The notes beneath the pieces were generated by a model that had not been told where the DNA came from, ran no database searches, and worked only from the letters and a program-made list of their open reading frames with translations. Both the position numbers and the translations under genes were made by a program. Shown here piece after piece: positions 1 to 11,813 of a stretch of 64,000 nucleotides of DNA (position 1 is the stretch's first letter; each line of letters opens with the position of its first letter). Source of the stretch: Sanderia malayensis (Eukaryota; Cnidaria; Scyphozoa; Semaeostomeae; Pelagiidae); assembly GCA_013076295.1 (NCBI GenBank), contig RQOL01000718.1, positions 4,996,081 through 5,060,080 of the forward strand, read 5' to 3'.

Positions 1-44
1 AACTCCCTCGCTCAGAGCACTCTCCAAGCCACTCTCTGACACGC

Positions 45-275
45 TGACCTGAGATCAGGCAAGACTATCTGCTGAATTTAAGCATGATAATAAGCGGAGG
101 AAAAGAAACTAACAAAGATTCCCTCAGTAACGGAGAGTGAAGTGGGAATACCTCAAGCTTGAAATTTCCGTTGCTTGCAATGGCGAATTGTAGTTTGGAG
201 AAGCATTTTCCCGGTGGACTTGTCCTGTCCAAGTTGCTTGGAAGAGCACATCCAAGAGGGTGCCCAGATAGATCC
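45..275 (+). pseudogene. 28S rRNA 5'-end fragment (decayed)
   Basis: The stretch follows the universally conserved start of eukaryotic large-subunit rRNA: 'acctgagatcaggcaagac', then the 'ctgaatttaagcat' and 'aataagcggaggaaaagaaa' blocks, then 'attccctcagtaacgg'. It continues into the variable part found in cnidarian-type 28S (GAATTGTAGTTTGGAGAAGC, then GAGGGTG). Several changes fall at positions that are normally invariant, for example 'tatctgctgaa' for 'tacccgctgaa' and 'cggagagtg' for 'cggcgagtg'. Similarity stops near 275, about 230 bases in. It is therefore a dispersed, degenerated rDNA piece, not a working gene. No 5.8S is visible upstream; bases 1-44 could be the ITS2 edge. Confidence 0.88.
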
Positions 276-380
276 CCACAAAGTCGTTCATTTAATATAT
301 AGCAACAATTTAATGTCTACTCTACACTGGATCAATAAAATTTCGTCTGGTAACGTTACCCCATAAATAGCAATAGCTGG

Positions 381-660
381 GTGAAAAGTTTTTGGACAAA
401 CCCCCCTAATCTCAGAAAAACGCCCTCTCCCCCCTGATCAATATCCATTTTCGAATTCTGCACTAAAAACTGGTTTAGAAAAAGTTTCTTTGATAAAGTT
501 CCACTTTGGTTAGTCATTTGCAGAGAGATTACCTGTTTGTCCTATCTTTGGTCAAAAGCCCCCCATACTTCGGAAAAGCGTCCTCTCCCACCCAATCAAC
601 ATCCGGATTCGCATTCTACACCAAAAACTGGTATAGAAAAAGTTGGTCTGGTAAACTCCC
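381..660. repeat. Imperfect direct duplication, two ~120-bp copies
   Basis: The copy at about 381-503 (with 'cgccctctcccccctgatca', then 'aaactggtttagaaaaagtt') recurs at about 541-655 ('cgtcctctcccacccaatca', then 'aaactggtatagaaaaagtt'). Both have the same order of blocks and several substitutions. No gene is seen inside. The right copy abuts the C-terminal remnant of the minus-strand transposase-like gene. Confidence 0.7.
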
Positions 661-2887
661 TCGTACGGTGACAATACTCCCCCTTGAGCCTCTGGACTAT
701 CCTGGGCATTTTGCTCACATTTGCAAGTCGATTCGTCTTCAAAAGATAAAACAGGATGTATTTCTCCAGCCTCTTCAGGCACAAATTTGTGGAGGAAGTG
801 CATTATTTCAATGATGTCTTCTCCGACATTCTCATCTTTGTCAAGAACCCTGAGGCAAAGCTGTGTGATGAAAATATTGCACTATACATACATCAAAAAT
901 ACTAAGGATTTGATAGTCTTGTTCTGCTAAGAATAACCTTGAATTTATATTCTTTGCAAGCTCATGTTAAAGCAACAGCTTCACTACACACTTTTTATAT
1001 AGCAATATAGTCTAATATCTGGAATCTCATTTAAGAGATTGTGCACATTATGTTAATTCACACACCATGTTCGGAACGACTTGAAGAATAATGTTTACTA
1101 CTTGAAGAATTACTACTTGAAGAATAATGAACCAGTCGACCTCTTCAAAGTGTTTAATTAAGGTTTTCGCAATTATGAATTTGAAGTCCAATTTCAGCTG
1201 CAAGTCATCATCCTCATTGGGAAGGAAAATACTCAATGGAACATTCTCTGTGCGTTCATCTATTGGTAGCCTATTTTTGAACGTGCCACTAACAAATGGC
1301 ACTCTTGCTTCACTAGCAATGCAGTTAAATATACTTAGTTGCTTGTATCCCTTCTCTCTTGATGTATGTTTGGCTTTCAAACTCAAATTGACGTTGTCTC
1401 CTGCCAGAATTAAAGTGTCTATCTTTTTTTTGTTTCTTTGTCATTCAAGCTTTTTTCGGAATGATTCTCCATATCATTTGAAATAGAAACTTCTTGTAAA
1501 GTTGCTGAAATGTCCAGAATTCCTGTGTCTTGTCCGTCTCCTGGGATGCTATTATTTGCAATATTGTCTTCCACAGATTGCGATAAAGCATCAGTTAAGC
1601 TCTCATCGTCGTCGCTCCAGTTAATTTCAGAAATTTTCAAAATTTCAGTTGCAACAGCTTCTGCATTTTGCATATTGCCGTTGCCATCCTCGTGCCGGGA
1701 GTCAATTGCTGGTGCTTCATTGGAGCCATTACACCAACTTTTTATAATGTGGACAGTGTCAGTGCCCAACTGCCCCTGGTACTTCAAAGATTCACCATAT
1801 GACAGACAAATTGCTAATCTGTTGAATGGTTTGTTGGTCATCTTGTCAGCACCACCCCGTCTCAATGCAAGTGCATTTAGTGTTGCATTCAGGTTAACCT
1901 ATCTATTCCGTGTCCGAAGTATCATGGCCACTAAGGATAGCAAAGCTGGTTTTATGAGTTCACATTTTTTAAACTTATTTCGTAACATTCCTCTTCGTAA
2001 CATTCTTCGCAGCAAGAACAAATTTCCAAAGCAACGGTGCCTCGTTTTCAAGCTCCTCTTCCTGTTTTGTAAATGTGAATTCTTCCATTTTTTTCAACAC
2101 ATCATCCTTTAGCTACTCTGAAATTAGATGATTTTTTTTAACACAAACTATTACATTCTTTGGCGATGTCCCTTCTCACGTTATTTATAATTTCTTCCCT
2201 AATATTTTCATTTTTCCAAGCGCAGTGAGGAATTGCTTTGATATTTCCATCACTTATACCATGAGTAAGCGAATGCAAATTATCAGGTGCGTCTATTTTG
2301 GTGAGACAGCCAGTACTGGTGGATCTGAAAAATTCAGTTTGTGAAGTTTAGTTTTTATCATTTGGCCATTGTTTGATATTTTTTAACAAAACAACAGGCA
2401 GTCATGTGATATGACCATGTTTAGCAAGTGTCCTGTGATCATAACCTTATTTGCGGCAAGGGGGGATTAATTAAATCACTTATATACCTTAATCTTAGTA
2501 TCTGCTGTTGAAGACTACGAACATTCAGTTCTTGCAAATGGGAACTCGTTGTCTTCTTCCACGATTTTTCTTCTGGCCCCAACACGCTTGCACTCATATT
2601 GGGGTCGCTTCGATTCGTTTCCGGGATGCGTAAATTGGCCAATTGCCTCCCCTGCAACAACGTAACTTTTCCGCCTGATTTTTTAAGCCTGTTTGGATAC
2701 TTCGATTACATGCCTTGCATATTACTTTGAAGCCAGTTTCACTCAAATCCACATTCAGAAATTTTTCGATATTGATGCATAAAGGTGCTTTCAGCCCATC
2801 TTTAAGCCACAGCTGTATTTTGTTGTCTTTTGGTTCCTTGTATGCTGTATCGATTATGCTGTATCGATGTTTTTGAGCATACAACAC
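660..2887 (-). pseudogene. DUF6589-type (Academ-like) transposase, broken copy
   Basis: Read right to left, the minus strand gives pieces in the order expected for the DUF6589 proteins that are abundant in cnidarians. First comes an N-terminal zinc-like segment (VICKACNRSI, near 2740). Then a segment with the recognisable LNATLNALALRRGGADKM block (near 1860-1900), an acidic linker, an LAGDNVNLSLKAKHTSREKG block (near 1370-1400), and finally a C-terminal piece with EDIIEIMHFLHKFVPEEAGE (near 750-800). Frame changes and stops separate the pieces (for instance near 1900, 2110 and 2180), and the catalytic C-terminal half is missing. DUF6589 proteins are transposase-like; a second, better copy lies at 15060-17302. 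The family call is from remembered motifs. Confidence 0.6.
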
Positions 2888-3008
2888 AAAATTTTAAAAT
2901 GTATACGACGACAAGAATAGACATGAGAAAAACCAGAGACAAATTCAGTTGTTAATTGACAAATCCATGAAATAAGTAAAAAACGACATAACCAGTAAAA
3001 TTCACATA

Positions 3009-3042
3009 ACGTTTCGCTGAGTAACTGTCAGCATCCTCAGAT
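3009..3042 (-). ncRNA. Hammerhead-ribozyme-like core, possible Penelope-like element tail
   Basis: On the minus strand the order CTGAGGA, then a hairpin (TGCTGA, loop CAGTTAC, TCAGC), then GAAAC matches the conserved core of hammerhead ribozymes (CUGANGA, stem II, GAAA). Penelope-like retroelements often carry such motifs in their terminal repeats. I could not find the matching upstream strand of stem III or the cleavage triplet, so the motif may be truncated or coincidental. The surrounding 2888-3530 has no convincing reading frame. Confidence 0.3.
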
Positions 3043-3321
3043 GACAAGAAGTAAAGTAAATGCAATATTTATATATTAGCAAACAGAGGCATAACTAAGA
3101 GAAAAGAATACAATCATGAAATAGTTGAGAGGCAACATACAAGTTAAAATGCAATTAAAAAACAAAGAAAACAACAATAAGTTAATTAAAATAGCTGCAG
3201 GGGAATGCTAGAAAACACAAAACGTATGGCTCACCGTTGGTGATAAAGATTCATTCATTTTCTTTGGAGTTTCACTAACAGCCATTACTGCATCATTTTT
3301 CAAACCTGATGATTTAAAATT

Positions 3322-3371
3322 AGGGCCTGTTCATAAGAAGCGAGCTAGCCCACTCCATATGAACAGGCCCT
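3322..3371. repeat. 50-bp perfect-arm hairpin
   Basis: AGGGCCTGTTCAT (3322-3334) and ATGAACAGGCCCT (3359-3371) are exact reverse complements around a 24-base loop. The structure is isolated in non-coding sequence. It may be the collapsed end of a small inverted-repeat element. Confidence 0.7.
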
Positions 3372-3539
3372 TAGAGAGTAGGTGTGAAAGTGATGAAGCT
3401 AAAGATAGAGTAAAGTTACTTACACTCTCTCTGTGTCGCTTGACTACGTGAAGCTAAAACATAAATTTCAGTTGATTTAGAAACGTTCAAGTTAAGAGTA
3501 AGTACTATGAATCATAACAAAGTATCAAAAACACTTACA

Positions 3540-4075
3540 TCTTATAGTTATGATCTTGTTTGGTGCTGAAATCAGCGAGGGTGGCGGTGGGGCTCTAGGA
3601 TCTATGACAGAAGAGGAATTTTATTAAAAAATGAGAACTAGAAAAGAATTCCAATCAATTTATATTAATAATAATGATGAACTTACGAGGTGGGGAGGAG
3701 ATGGGGCTAAGCAACATCCTACGGGGCTTCCTGAATACGAGTCTTCTTTGGACTATCAGAAAAGGTTTTAAAATTAATTTCAAATGATTAGAGTACAATG
3801 AAATTTATATCAACTTACTAAACTTGTGTATTTATTAAAAAATTATTAATTACTCACTAGGTGCGTGGAGTGCCACAGCATCCTCCCCCTCCTCATCCCC
3901 AGCACAACCTCTAGGTGGTGTAGTAGGTCTTACTGTAGGAAAGAAGACAATTTAATTAGAAACTATAAAAGGTCAGTTCATGTCTTGATATAAAAATTGT
4001 CACTAAACTTACTTCTCCTTTGCCCTTGAAAAAAATTGAAGACGTTGTGTTCCTCTGATGATGATTACATACCTA
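3540..4075 (-). CDS. Cluster of small exons, unassigned gene fragment
   Basis: Four short blocks on the minus strand each lie between plausible splice signals. One is at about 4020-4070 (ends GGAGAA|GTAAGT). One is at 3859-3938 (preceded by ttcctacag, followed by GTGAGT). One is at about 3690-3755 (preceded by ctgatag, followed by GTAAGT). One is at about 3543-3602 (preceded by ctgtcatag). The translations are proline- and acidic-rich, without a recognisable domain, and at least one join gives a stop. The blocks look like the low-complexity N-terminal part of a multi-exon element gene. I cannot name the family, and no full reading frame can be assembled. Confidence 0.25.
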
Positions 4076-4137
4076 GGAGAATAAATTATAGTTTCAGCAA
4101 TGTCGAGGAGGAATTCAAAGCAAATGTCCATCTTCAG

Positions 4138-4416
4138 CGTTCGAATATACGATGAGACGCTTCGCTTACTCTCATTTATCAAGAGCGCACATCATGAAGA
4201 GAGTAAGAGAATCTAATTCAGGTTATGGACCTAAAAAGAAAAAATTTAAATGTAGATTTACAACATCACAAGCATATAGCACATAATGATCAAAGAAACA
4301 CCATATCTGGTGCTGGAAGGAAAAAGAAGAAAGATGAAGCTTATCGGGTTTTCATCAACGAAGAACAGTCACTAGATCAAGGGAGACGTGAAATAGCTGG
4401 ACAACTCTATAATGAG
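4138..4416 (+). pseudogene. Stump of the gene into which the large Harbinger inserted
   Basis: A lysine-rich frame (ATG at 4225; contains GAGRKKKKDEAYRVFINEE) runs into the left end of the Harbinger element at 4420. The inserted element duplicated TTA. On the far side, after the TTA at 38253-38255, the same frame continues for ten more codons to a TAA at 38283-38285. This shows that 4225-4419 and 38253-38285 were contiguous before the insertion. An overlapping frame from about 4150 also looks coding. I do not recognise the protein. Because Polinton-like genes follow directly at 38346, it may be a small gene of that older relic; this is inference. Confidence 0.4.
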
Positions 4417-4419
4417 TTA

Positions 4420-4599
4420 TGGCCGGGTTACACAATCATTGTTTACTTTTTTTGATATTGGACCAGCGTGATAAAAGGTGATCGTGTAACATGCAAAATG
4501 ATGGATTTTCGCAGCAGATTTTAATGCGCTTGCGAGGTGTTAATCCTCCATCATTGAAAATTTTACTCTGAACGAAAGCAGAGTAAAATCGATCGCAAA
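4420..4599. repeat. Outer part of the left Harbinger inverted end
   Basis: About 180 bp match the complement of roughly 38075-38252, including the shared block ATTTTAATGCGCTT and the run CTCTGAACGAAAGCAGAG. A few substitutions and one internal indel separate the arms. The left arm resumes at 11489, after the inserted Academ-type element. Confidence 0.8.
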
Positions 4600-4930
4600 T
4601 AGGCCGTGATCTGTGTTTGATTTTTATTCAGTTCCGTTGCCCCCATTCGGGCACTACTTTAAATCAACATGTTTGAGCGTGTTTTTTAATACTGATCACG
4701 AATCCACTTGTTGTCATTTCTAAAAACCTGCATTTCTCTTGAAATAAAGTCTCAAACATCTCATTTTCTCTCTCTTTGCGTGCGGCTCCACTCCATCGTT
4801 CGTGTTTTTAATAATGCAAGATATAAAAGATGGAATACGTAAATATATTGTTGCGGGTCAATTTTTAATGCGTAGTCGCTGGTCTGGTTAATACTAAGTC
4901 TCATGCATTCAAAACGAACATGGCTGCAAA

Positions 4931-7900
4931 ATGGATCGGTCCTTGATACATTTTGAAGGAGAAGAAGGTGATTTGACACGTACCACGGAGAAATCTTTCC
5001 AAACATTTTTAAATTATTGTAAACAATGGCTTTCTCTTGATGGTGAACAAAACAAAATTGCAGTGAGTACACTTGCATCCATCGACGAGCGAATAGTCGA
5101 AGCTTCAAATTTTTTGGAGGAACCAGCAGCAGAATATTATTATCACAGAAACTGTTACTCAAAGTTTACAAACAAGACTTTAGTTAATCGTGCTGAAAGC
5201 AGATGTAAAACGAAAAGAAAAATCGACTTGGCCGATCACGGTAGCCAATTGTCTGTTGTTTGTGATGAACCAGTAAGAAAAACAAAGCTGTTGAGATCAT
5301 CTGCACCCTCAGTTGTGAATCCCCAGAAAAAGCATGTCTTGGCTCCACGTTGTATCATTTGCAAACAAGAAAAGTCATACTACACAGACTCAGTATGTAT
5401 TTATTTATCTATTCATATGTTCATAAGATTGATGATCGAATGATTGATGATGTAAATTTAAAGAATGTTTGCTTTGTAATATAAACATATTTCTTTTCTA
5501 GAAAATGAAAACCCGCAAATTGGATAAAATGGTATCTGCAGAGACATTAGATGGAGGACAGTTAACAGAGGCGGCAAAAAGGAAAAATGACCAAGAAATT
5601 TTGATTCAAATTGAAGGCAAAGATTATGTTGCACTTGAGCTGAAGTACCATAAGCGTTGCTACTCCAGTTACACATCTTTTTTGAGGCATGAGCGCCAGG
5701 ATCCAGAAAGTTTGCCACTTGCGTCAAGGTTGTTTGCCAAATCTTTTGATAAATTTTGTCAGCAGGTGATTCAAAATAACATAATAGAAAAAGGAAAAAT
5801 CTATTACATGAAAACATTGAAAGAAAAATTTGTGAAGACAGTTGAGGAGATGGAAGACTGCAGTGCTTCAAGCTATAGAACTTTTCGTTTAAAGGAGAGG
5901 CTGATAAGAAAATTCCCACAGTTAGTTTTTCATACACCAAGAAAAAGGAACAAGAGTGAAATTGTGTATGCAGAAGATCTAAGGAAGGGTAGTGTTGCTG
6001 AAAGTTATCTTGAGGAAAGAGAAGAAGGAGTATTAACTGATATTGATAGTCAGGACGAAGGTACTGAAACTGTGGAACAAGGGGCTAATTTTCAAAGGAA
6101 TGCAAGTCTAAGAGAAATATATTCTGTTGCTCTTACGTTAAGAGAATGTGCCATAAACCAGCAAGCAAAATGGTATGATCAGTGGCCCCCACTGTCTTCT
6201 GACATGACACAAAATAATGTAAAAAAAGTTGTACCACCCATTTTGTTTAATTTTATTGCATGGATGCTTGGTTTGTCAACAAATTCAGAAGAATTTGTTC
6301 ATGTTGATGTTGATGAGAAAGTTTCTTTCAAATTGTTTTCAGTTTGCCAAGACCTCATCTATATTGCCAGCAGAGGAAAATACCAGACACCAAAATCCCT
6401 TGCTTTAGCTGCAGCTGTGAGGCAAATTTCAGGGTGCTCTGGACTGATAACCCTTTTGAATGGGTTGGGACACTCTGTGTCACTTCCCTCAACTATGTCC
6501 TTGGACACTGCTCTTGCTCAACTTGCCATTGACACAACCACAATTATTCCAAGAGAGATTGTGACTGGCAAGTTTGTGAACCTTGTTTATGATAACATTG
6601 ATTTTGGAGAGGAGGTTGTGAAACAAACACGTGACAAATGGGATAATCACACAGAAGATGACAGAGAGAGATCACAGAATACATGACAATGTGACAATTA
6701 TAAAATCTCAAAGATCTATAAAGGTGCCTTATCCAGATATTATGCCTTATGTTATTGGGGCAAAAAAACACCAAAGTTCCACAAATCTTCACTTGATGAA
6801 CACATTGAAAAACTCAACAGATCTGAGTCTAGTAACAGTGCAGAGAGAATTGATCTTGCTTATGTTTTGATTAAGTATAACAACACAGGTGATTTGTTAT
6901 TGCCAGGATGGAGTGGTTTCAATATAATTCTGCATGAAAATGATATTCCTGAAGAATCAAGGGTTGGCCCACAGAGTATTCAACTTTCAACAGTACCCTG
7001 TCATTGATGCATCGCCCACAGAGTATTCAACAATCAACACCATTTTGAATAGAAGCACAAAAATTGCCGACAAATTGGAATTGAAATACAGTGTTTTTTT
7101 ATGAAGCTGTTTATGCCAAAGTGCAACAAGTGAGGTGGAAAGAGAAAGCATATTTTGATCGGTTTGTTGTAAGGCTTGGTGAATTTCATGTGATCATGTC
7201 TTATTTGTCTGCAATATCAAAGATTTTTGGAGATGGAGATTTGAAGGTTTGTTAATTTATTCTACCTTTTTTATGACCTGAAATATAAATGTTCTGTTTG
7301 TAATAAATGTTAATAACAAATGCTAACACATATAAATTTGTTTATTGATGCGTATAATTTTGAATTTATGACCACACTAAGCATCTAAGCATTTTCTTCA
7401 CACTAAGCATTTTCTTATTTCAGGATGTTTTTATTGAATCAGGAATTGTCAGTGAAGGATCCATAAAAGGAGTTTTGTCAGGGAAGCACTATAATCGCTC
7501 AGTTCGCTGTCACAAGATAATGTATGAAGTTATGGAACGTTTACGATTTGAAGTATTCCTGGATACTATGAGTGAGGAGGAGCGAATTGATACAAATGAT
7601 TTCTTTTTGAGTATGGCAGAGTCATTTCCCAATGATCAATTTCATGATTATGTTGAAAGTCCTATTTTTCAAAATATCTGCTCCAAGTACAACCAGTTTG
7701 TGGCTGAATCATTATCAAAATCAAAGACTTTTGGTTTCTGGATCATGTACATCAAGATGTCAGGCATGTCTGGCATGGACTTGTCTGATTAATAAAATTT
7801 TAATTTGTTTTTGTGAAGTCGTGAAATTCCTTTTGCAGTATTTTTTTCAGTAATTTTTGATTAATTTTTTGCAATAGGTGTATTGTTGCAGTTCATCAGA

Positions 7901-10673
7901 GCCACAAGGGTAGTTGATTGGGATCTTCATCTGTCAACCTTCAGGGCCATGCTGCCATGGTTTTTTGCTTGTGATAGAATTAATTATGCAAGGTACGGGT
8001 CAGCATATTGGCTGGAGATGATTGCAGTGGAAACAGCACACCCAGGTTTGTTATTTTTGTAACATGCGAGAAATGCAAGAAGACTGGTTATGTGAGATAA
8101 TTTGCATTTTCTGAAAACACAAAATGTGAACTAATTTTGGAGAATTCTATATAATAAGGGAAGTTTCTCTATAATTGACTGATTGACAATTTGCTTGTGT
8201 TTTTTGCAGGAATTCTTCATGACCTGAGTACCAACTTTGCTGTCCAGCGTCAGAGCAGCCACGGATTTTCTGCAGTGGCATGTGATCAGACTATTGAGAA
8301 AACTGCCAATTGTGATTCCAAAACAAAGGGTGGCCTTGTTGGGTTTTCAATGAATCGTGGTGCAGTGCACAGATGGCTCATGTCACCGCCGGAAAGGGCT
8401 GCAATAACAAGGCAGTGCAAGTATATGGCAGGGATACACAGTGTATCAAGGTAAATCTTAGTTCACTGACATTAGGTAGGCAGGCAGATAGATGGGCAGA
8501 CAGATAGATAGATAATATTTGTATTCCAAAACAACTTGTACAAGGCAATAAATAAATAAATATACTAAACATTTTGTAAATCATTGTCTTCAATCTTGTT
8601 GCACCCACAAAATTTTTTGAGCAAAAATTATTTTTCAGGAAACGCAAGGACCTTGCTAAAACTAGATGCAAGGAACATAAAAGATCAGTAAATGATGTAA
8701 TAGCAACCTTGTCCAGCATGGCAAATCCCTTTGACACAGAGAATTGAGAATTGGTCAATGTATCAAGTGGTGTTGTGATTGAAGACAAGATTGCAGATAT
8801 AATTCTTGAAGCAGAAAATCTCGGTGAGGAACAGTTTTCAAGCTTTGTGAGGACAAATCTCATGGGTGACATACCAGACATTTTTGCAAAAATCAAGAGG
8901 AACAACATCTGCTCATTTTCATCTTCAAAGACAAAAATTGTTAAGAACAGCAAAGGCAAAGAAATTAGTTTGAAGACAAGTAGGGATTTTTTTGCTAGAT
9001 TGTTGGTGATTGCCAAGAGTCGTGATGTGATTCTCAGGGAGGTGCTGTCCTACAGTCTTGGTGTCTACCCGTTGTCGCTGAGTACACCTTCGGGTTCCCT
9101 TGTAAAAACTACGAAATCCAAGTTGTTTGAGATAGTTGAAAATTTGGCCGATAAACCAGAGGTGTACATGAAAGCGTTTCAAGAAAATGTTCTCATTGTG
9201 GATGCAATGGCCATACTTCAGACAGCAAAGGGCAAGTGGACAACTTTTGGTGAATTAGCGGATGGTATATTCAAGCATTTGTTGGGATTCGCAAAACATT
9301 GGAATGTGGCAAGAATAGATTTCGTTGTTGACAGATACCCATCCATCAGTATCAAAAATACAGAGCGGTCGGGAAGAGCCGAACAGGGAGTCCAGAAAAT
9401 CCAAATTTTCAACAAGGAACAAAAGGCCCCAAAGCAATGGAAGAAATACATGGGCTGTGGAGAAAATAAAGAGTCTTTTTTGGCATTTCTTTGTGATCAC
9501 TGGAGCAAGTATCAGTCATCTCAGCTGTTTCCTGTCCACGTACTGTTTGTTACAAGTAAGGAAATTTGTTACAGTATTTCTGCCGGTGCATCTGCAAAGC
9601 AACAAGTCACATGTGAGGAAGTACCTGAGTTACATTGTAATCACGAAGAGGCAGACATGCGTCTGTTACTCCACGCAAACTACGCAGCTAATGTGCATCA
9701 AAGAATAATCATCAAAAGTTCAGATAATGACGTATTCTTGCTTTGTATTGCCATGCAGCACACAATTCATAAGGAACTGTTTATGATGACAGGAACTGGC
9801 AACAAATTCCGTTGTGTGCCAATCAAACCCATTGTTAGAGTGCTTGGCGAAAATCTTTCTAAATATTTGCCTGGATTTCATGCATTTACAGGTAAGCCAC
9901 TATTTTATTGTATTCTTTGTTAATTATATTAAACTATGTCAATTTACCTCTGTCGATTAGCATGTAATAACAACCTCATTTATACCTTCGATGTATTATG
10001 CATAATCTGATAAAGTTTATTTGGTTGAAGCAAACTCTTATCTCCTATCAGGCTGTGATTCTAATAGTTCCTTCTATGGGAAAGGCAAGGTGAAAGCTTG
10101 GAAAGTATTACAAACACATCCGCGTTTTACTGAGAGCTTCTCTTCGCTTGGTCGTTCTTTTCCTCCACCAGATAGGCTCATTAACGAATTGAACAAGTAT
10201 GTTTGCCTGCTTTATGGAGATGTTGTATCGGGAGATGTTGACGAGTGCAGATATCAGATTTTCAAAACAGGCAAATACTCAGACGACGCATTACCTCCAA
10301 ACCGTGACACTTTATGGAAACACATTGAAAGGGCCAATTATCAATCAGCGATATGGAACAATTGCCTTGCAGCTGAGCTCCAGATTCCATCACCTGTTGG
10401 CAATGGATGGGAAATTTTGGATGGCCAGTTGACCATTGTATGGATGACACAGCCACCTGCGCCTGATTCGCTTCTGGACTTTGTCAGCTGCAAATGCAAA
10501 ACTGGATGCAAGTCGCAGAAATGCTCATGTCTGAAAGCGGATCTTCAATGTACGGAATTGTGCTTATGTGTGAGCTGTCAGAATTGTTGCGCCGCCACTG
10601 GGAATGATGATGAAGATGCAGTAAGCTGTTCCGACACAGATGAAGAATCTGATTCTGACGTTGATGGATTTTA
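4931..10673 (+). pseudogene. Academ-type transposase / XPG-like nuclease, frameshifted copy
   Basis: Exons as I read them: 4931-5392, 5502-7246, 7424-~7760, 7892-8045, 8211-8451, 8640-9891 and 10052-10673. The N-terminus has two Cys/His modules (HRNCYSKFT; CIICKQ with a later HKRCYSSY). The transposase core follows: VRLGEFHVIMSYL, LSGKHYNRSVRCHK, then INYARYGSAY and VACDQTIEKTANCDSKTKGG. The C-terminal half is FEN/XPG-like: VLIVDAMAIL, FVVDRYPSISIKNTERSGRA, LHCNHEEADMRLLLHA, SSDNDVFLL and a split GFHAFTG/CDSNSSFYGKGK. It ends with a tesmin/TSO1-like CXC motif (CKCKTGCKSQKCSCLKADLQ). Frameshifts near 6640, 6762 and 7100, a lost acidic residue near 7105 and a TGA at 8748 make it a pseudogene. 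Confidence 0.75.
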
Positions 10674-10804
10674 AAACTTTGCGTTTTTAATGCTGCCAAA
10701 GAAGGGGTTGTTAGGTCAAGATACTAACATGAACCCAGAAAATAATACTTTTGCATTAAATGGACGAAAGAAAATTTGTTCCACTGATTTACACCCACTT
10801 TAAG

Positions 10805-11035
10805 TCTCTTACTTCGCTCCCCACAGTCTCCATACTCCACGCTCTCCACACACTCTCCACACAATCTACGATCTCCACACACTCTACATTATCCACCCGC
10901 TCCATCATGTCTACCCTCTCTACTCTCTTTGCAGGAACGCTGTCTGCTATCTTCACCCGCTCTAGCATCTCCAGACTCTCTACATTCTCTACTCTCTCCA
11001 CCATCTCCAACCTCTCCACCATCTCCAGCCCTTAA
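10805..11035. repeat. CT-rich low-complexity tract (ctctccac-type)
   Basis: About 230 bp of loosely repeated 'ctctccac', 'ctctacact' and 'tccatcatct' units, in the 3' region of the Academ-type element. It is translatable in several frames (Ser/Thr/Leu-rich on plus, Glu/Val/Arg-rich on minus), but the composition is that of a degenerate microsatellite. I do not regard it as coding. 11036-11400 shows nothing further. Confidence 0.75.
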
Positions 11036-11710
11036 TACTCCCTCTTTGTGCATGTATACGCTGTTATGAATAACTACTTTTGTATTTATCGTATCGCTCA
11101 GCAGCGATTCAGAGCTTTTCAAAAGGCAAATATCACCCGTGATGACGTCACTGCTGTTTCAAAACCCGTCTTTTTCTGAATGGCAAGGCATGTAATCGAG
11201 CTACAAATTGCATATTTATATTTTAACTTTTAGTGATCCAAATGATAGGAACTTGTTTTCTGACAAAAAATATCATTCTAATTTTATTTTTATATTGATG
11301 ACGTCATAAAACGTTAAAAACTACCGACCCCCGTATCTCACAAGATGCAGGTTTGTGAGAATGACAACAATTGATTTTATATTCAGTATGATGCTCTAAA
11401 TCAGAAAAAATAATCAAAAAGTAGTGCCCTGATGGGGGCAACGAAAATCAATTTATGTGCATCTTTTTGAGTCACAGATCACAGCCTAAAACTTGAAATT
11501 GTGCCCAGAAACATGAATATTTGCATGAAAACGAATATTAATAATGATCAACAAAGTACAAAATAACCTTGAGAAATACAATTAATGTAAATAAAGTGGT
11601 GCGAAATGAAATGCAATTATTAATTGTTTATCAGGGTATCGAAATATAGTTCAAAATGTCAACCTAACATTGTGAACGATTTGTCAGAACATCTGTCCTG
11701 TTCATAGCCG

Positions 11711-11750
11711 GCGTCACAGACCCAATCCTCGAAGGAGAATAGGGTCTGCG
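11711..11750. repeat. Short palindromic repeat, copy 1
   Basis: The sequence GCGTCACAGACCC, then AATCCTCGAAGGAGAATA, then GGGTCTGCG forms a near-perfect hairpin. The same unit occurs at 20736-20780, with its arms extended to CCTGCGTC and GACGCAGG. The left end of the RecQ/DUF6589 element is drawn at the second arm of this copy, so the unit may be two abutting element ends. Confidence 0.75.
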
Positions 11751-11777
11751 AACAATTGACGAAAGGCTTGTTCTCAC

Positions 11778-11813
11778 ATAAATTATTTCCACAACTTCGT
11801 GGAAGTAATTTAT
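11778..11813. repeat. 36-bp hairpin in the subterminal region
   Basis: ATAAATTATTTCCAC (11778-11792) and GTGGAAGTAATTTAT (11799-11813) pair with one mismatch around a 6-base loop. It lies just inside the left end of the RecQ/DUF6589 element, upstream of the helicase gene. It could be a protein-binding or replication-related structure; this is inference only. Confidence 0.6.

Larger units (their letters stand above)
4600..11488 (+). mobile_element. Academ-type DNA transposon, 6.9 kb, decayed
   Basis: Inverted ends TAGGCCGTGATCTGTG (from 4600) and TAGGCTGTGATCTGTG (complement, ending at 11488) are each followed inward by a second matching block, CGTTGCCCCCAT plus GGGCACTACTTT. Each end is flanked by AAA (4597-4599 and 11489-11491), a 3-bp duplication. 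The element lies inside the left inverted end of the host Harbinger, whose sequence resumes at 11489. It carries one multi-exon gene (4931-10673) and a low-complexity CT-rich tract. The TAG start and 3-bp duplication match the second copy at 49962-55973. Assignment to the Academ superfamily follows from transposase plus XPG-like nuclease in one protein, as described for Academ elements. Confidence 0.7.

Noticed and set aside
8460..8530. Short run of 'agatagat' before exon 8640
   Set aside because: Simple-sequence drift in an intron; too short and irregular to list as a feature.
10760..11035. Long open frames on both strands of the CT-rich tract
   Set aside because: Composition is a degenerate microsatellite; frames persist in several registers and have no start context or homology.
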